Source: an uncultured Polaromonas sp. (GTDB lineage: Bacteria > Pseudomonadota > Gammaproteobacteria > Burkholderiales > Burkholderiaceae). From it: DNA of 5,345 bases. Positions 5,237 to 5,345 of this stretch are shown here, one piece after another; position 1 is the first letter of the stretch; the number at the start of each line of letters is the position of its first letter. The position numbers were made by a program, and so were the translations under genes. Under the pieces are notes generated by a model, which was not told where the DNA came from, ran no database searches, and was given only the letters and a program-made list of their open reading frames with translations. The stretch lies in assembly GCA_946479075.1 (NCBI GenBank), contig CAMLDT010000225.1:1-5345 (forward strand). The letters are read 5' to 3'.

Positions 5237-5345
5237 ATGCCCAAAATGAAGACCAAAAGCGGCGCCAAAAAGCGTTTCCGCGTTCGTCCTGGTGGCACCG
5301 TCAAGCGCGGTCAAGCCTTCAAGCGTCACATCCTGACCAAGAAGA
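5237..5345 (+). CDS. rpmI: 50S ribosomal protein L35, 3' end beyond the window
   Basis: The first 36 codons encode [20 protein letters not shown] and onward, typical bL35: short, strongly basic, with the [12 protein letters not shown] signature. The protein is a structural component of the large ribosomal subunit; family members are about 65 residues, so slightly more than half is present. AGGAG (5226-5230) lies 6 bases before the ATG, a strong ribosome site. It follows infC after a 264-base spacer, which is longer than expected within this operon and contains the repeat cluster. rplT is expected next, outside the window. Confidence 0.95.
   Translation, partial: MPKMKTKSGAKKRFRVRPGGTVKRGQAFKRHILTKK

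Noticed and set aside
4250..5304. Long minus-strand frames opposite infC and the spacer
   Set aside because: They are antisense to infC, cross the repeat cluster and show no recognisable domain or ribosome site.

Overview
The window looks like chromosomal DNA from a beta-proteobacterium of the Burkholderiales, most likely Comamonadaceae (Polaromonas/Rhodoferax/Variovorax type). This is judged from high GC coding sequence, from the protein sequences (AceA, ThrRS and an IF3 whose N-terminus reads [20 protein letters not shown]), and from gene order. Genus is inference only. All genes read on the + strand.

Layout. (1) 1-338: the 3' part of a gamma-glutamylcyclotransferase-like gene, cut by the window edge. 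(2) 339-702: a 364-base gap, with GC-rich tail, then an AT-rich regulatory region. It carries a wide inverted repeat (441-485), a sigma70-like promoter whose -10 lies inside a perfect 16-base palindrome (560-575), and a second related dyad 30 bases downstream (589-606). (3) 703-2022: aceA, isocitrate lyase, complete, closed by a strong intrinsic terminator (2058-2096). (4) 2097-2358: the thrS leader. It holds a -10 like box, a 22-codon ORF with five Thr codons within codons 2-8, alternative hairpins, and an intrinsic terminator (2304-2330) just before thrS. (5) 2359-4266: thrS, threonyl-tRNA synthetase, complete. (6) 4267-4363: a spacer filled by three consecutive small hairpins. (7) 4364-4972: infC, IF3, starting at the non-canonical codon ATC. 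(8) 4973-5236: an unusually structured 264-base spacer with three CGCCAC/GTGG repeat units. (9) 5237-5345: the start of rpmI (L35), cut by the window edge.

How it works together. thrS-infC-rpmI(-rplT) is the widely conserved translation operon. aceA is an independent transcription unit for the glyoxylate bypass, with its own regulated promoter and terminator. The most interesting signal is the thrS leader. A Thr-rich micro-ORF followed by mutually exclusive RNA pairings and a terminator is what one expects of ribosome-mediated transcription attenuation in response to charged tRNA-Thr. That differs from the translational operator of E. coli thrS and from the Firmicutes T-box. The second is the hairpin-repeat cluster between infC and rpmI, which may be the relic of a mobile-element end or a regulatory array.
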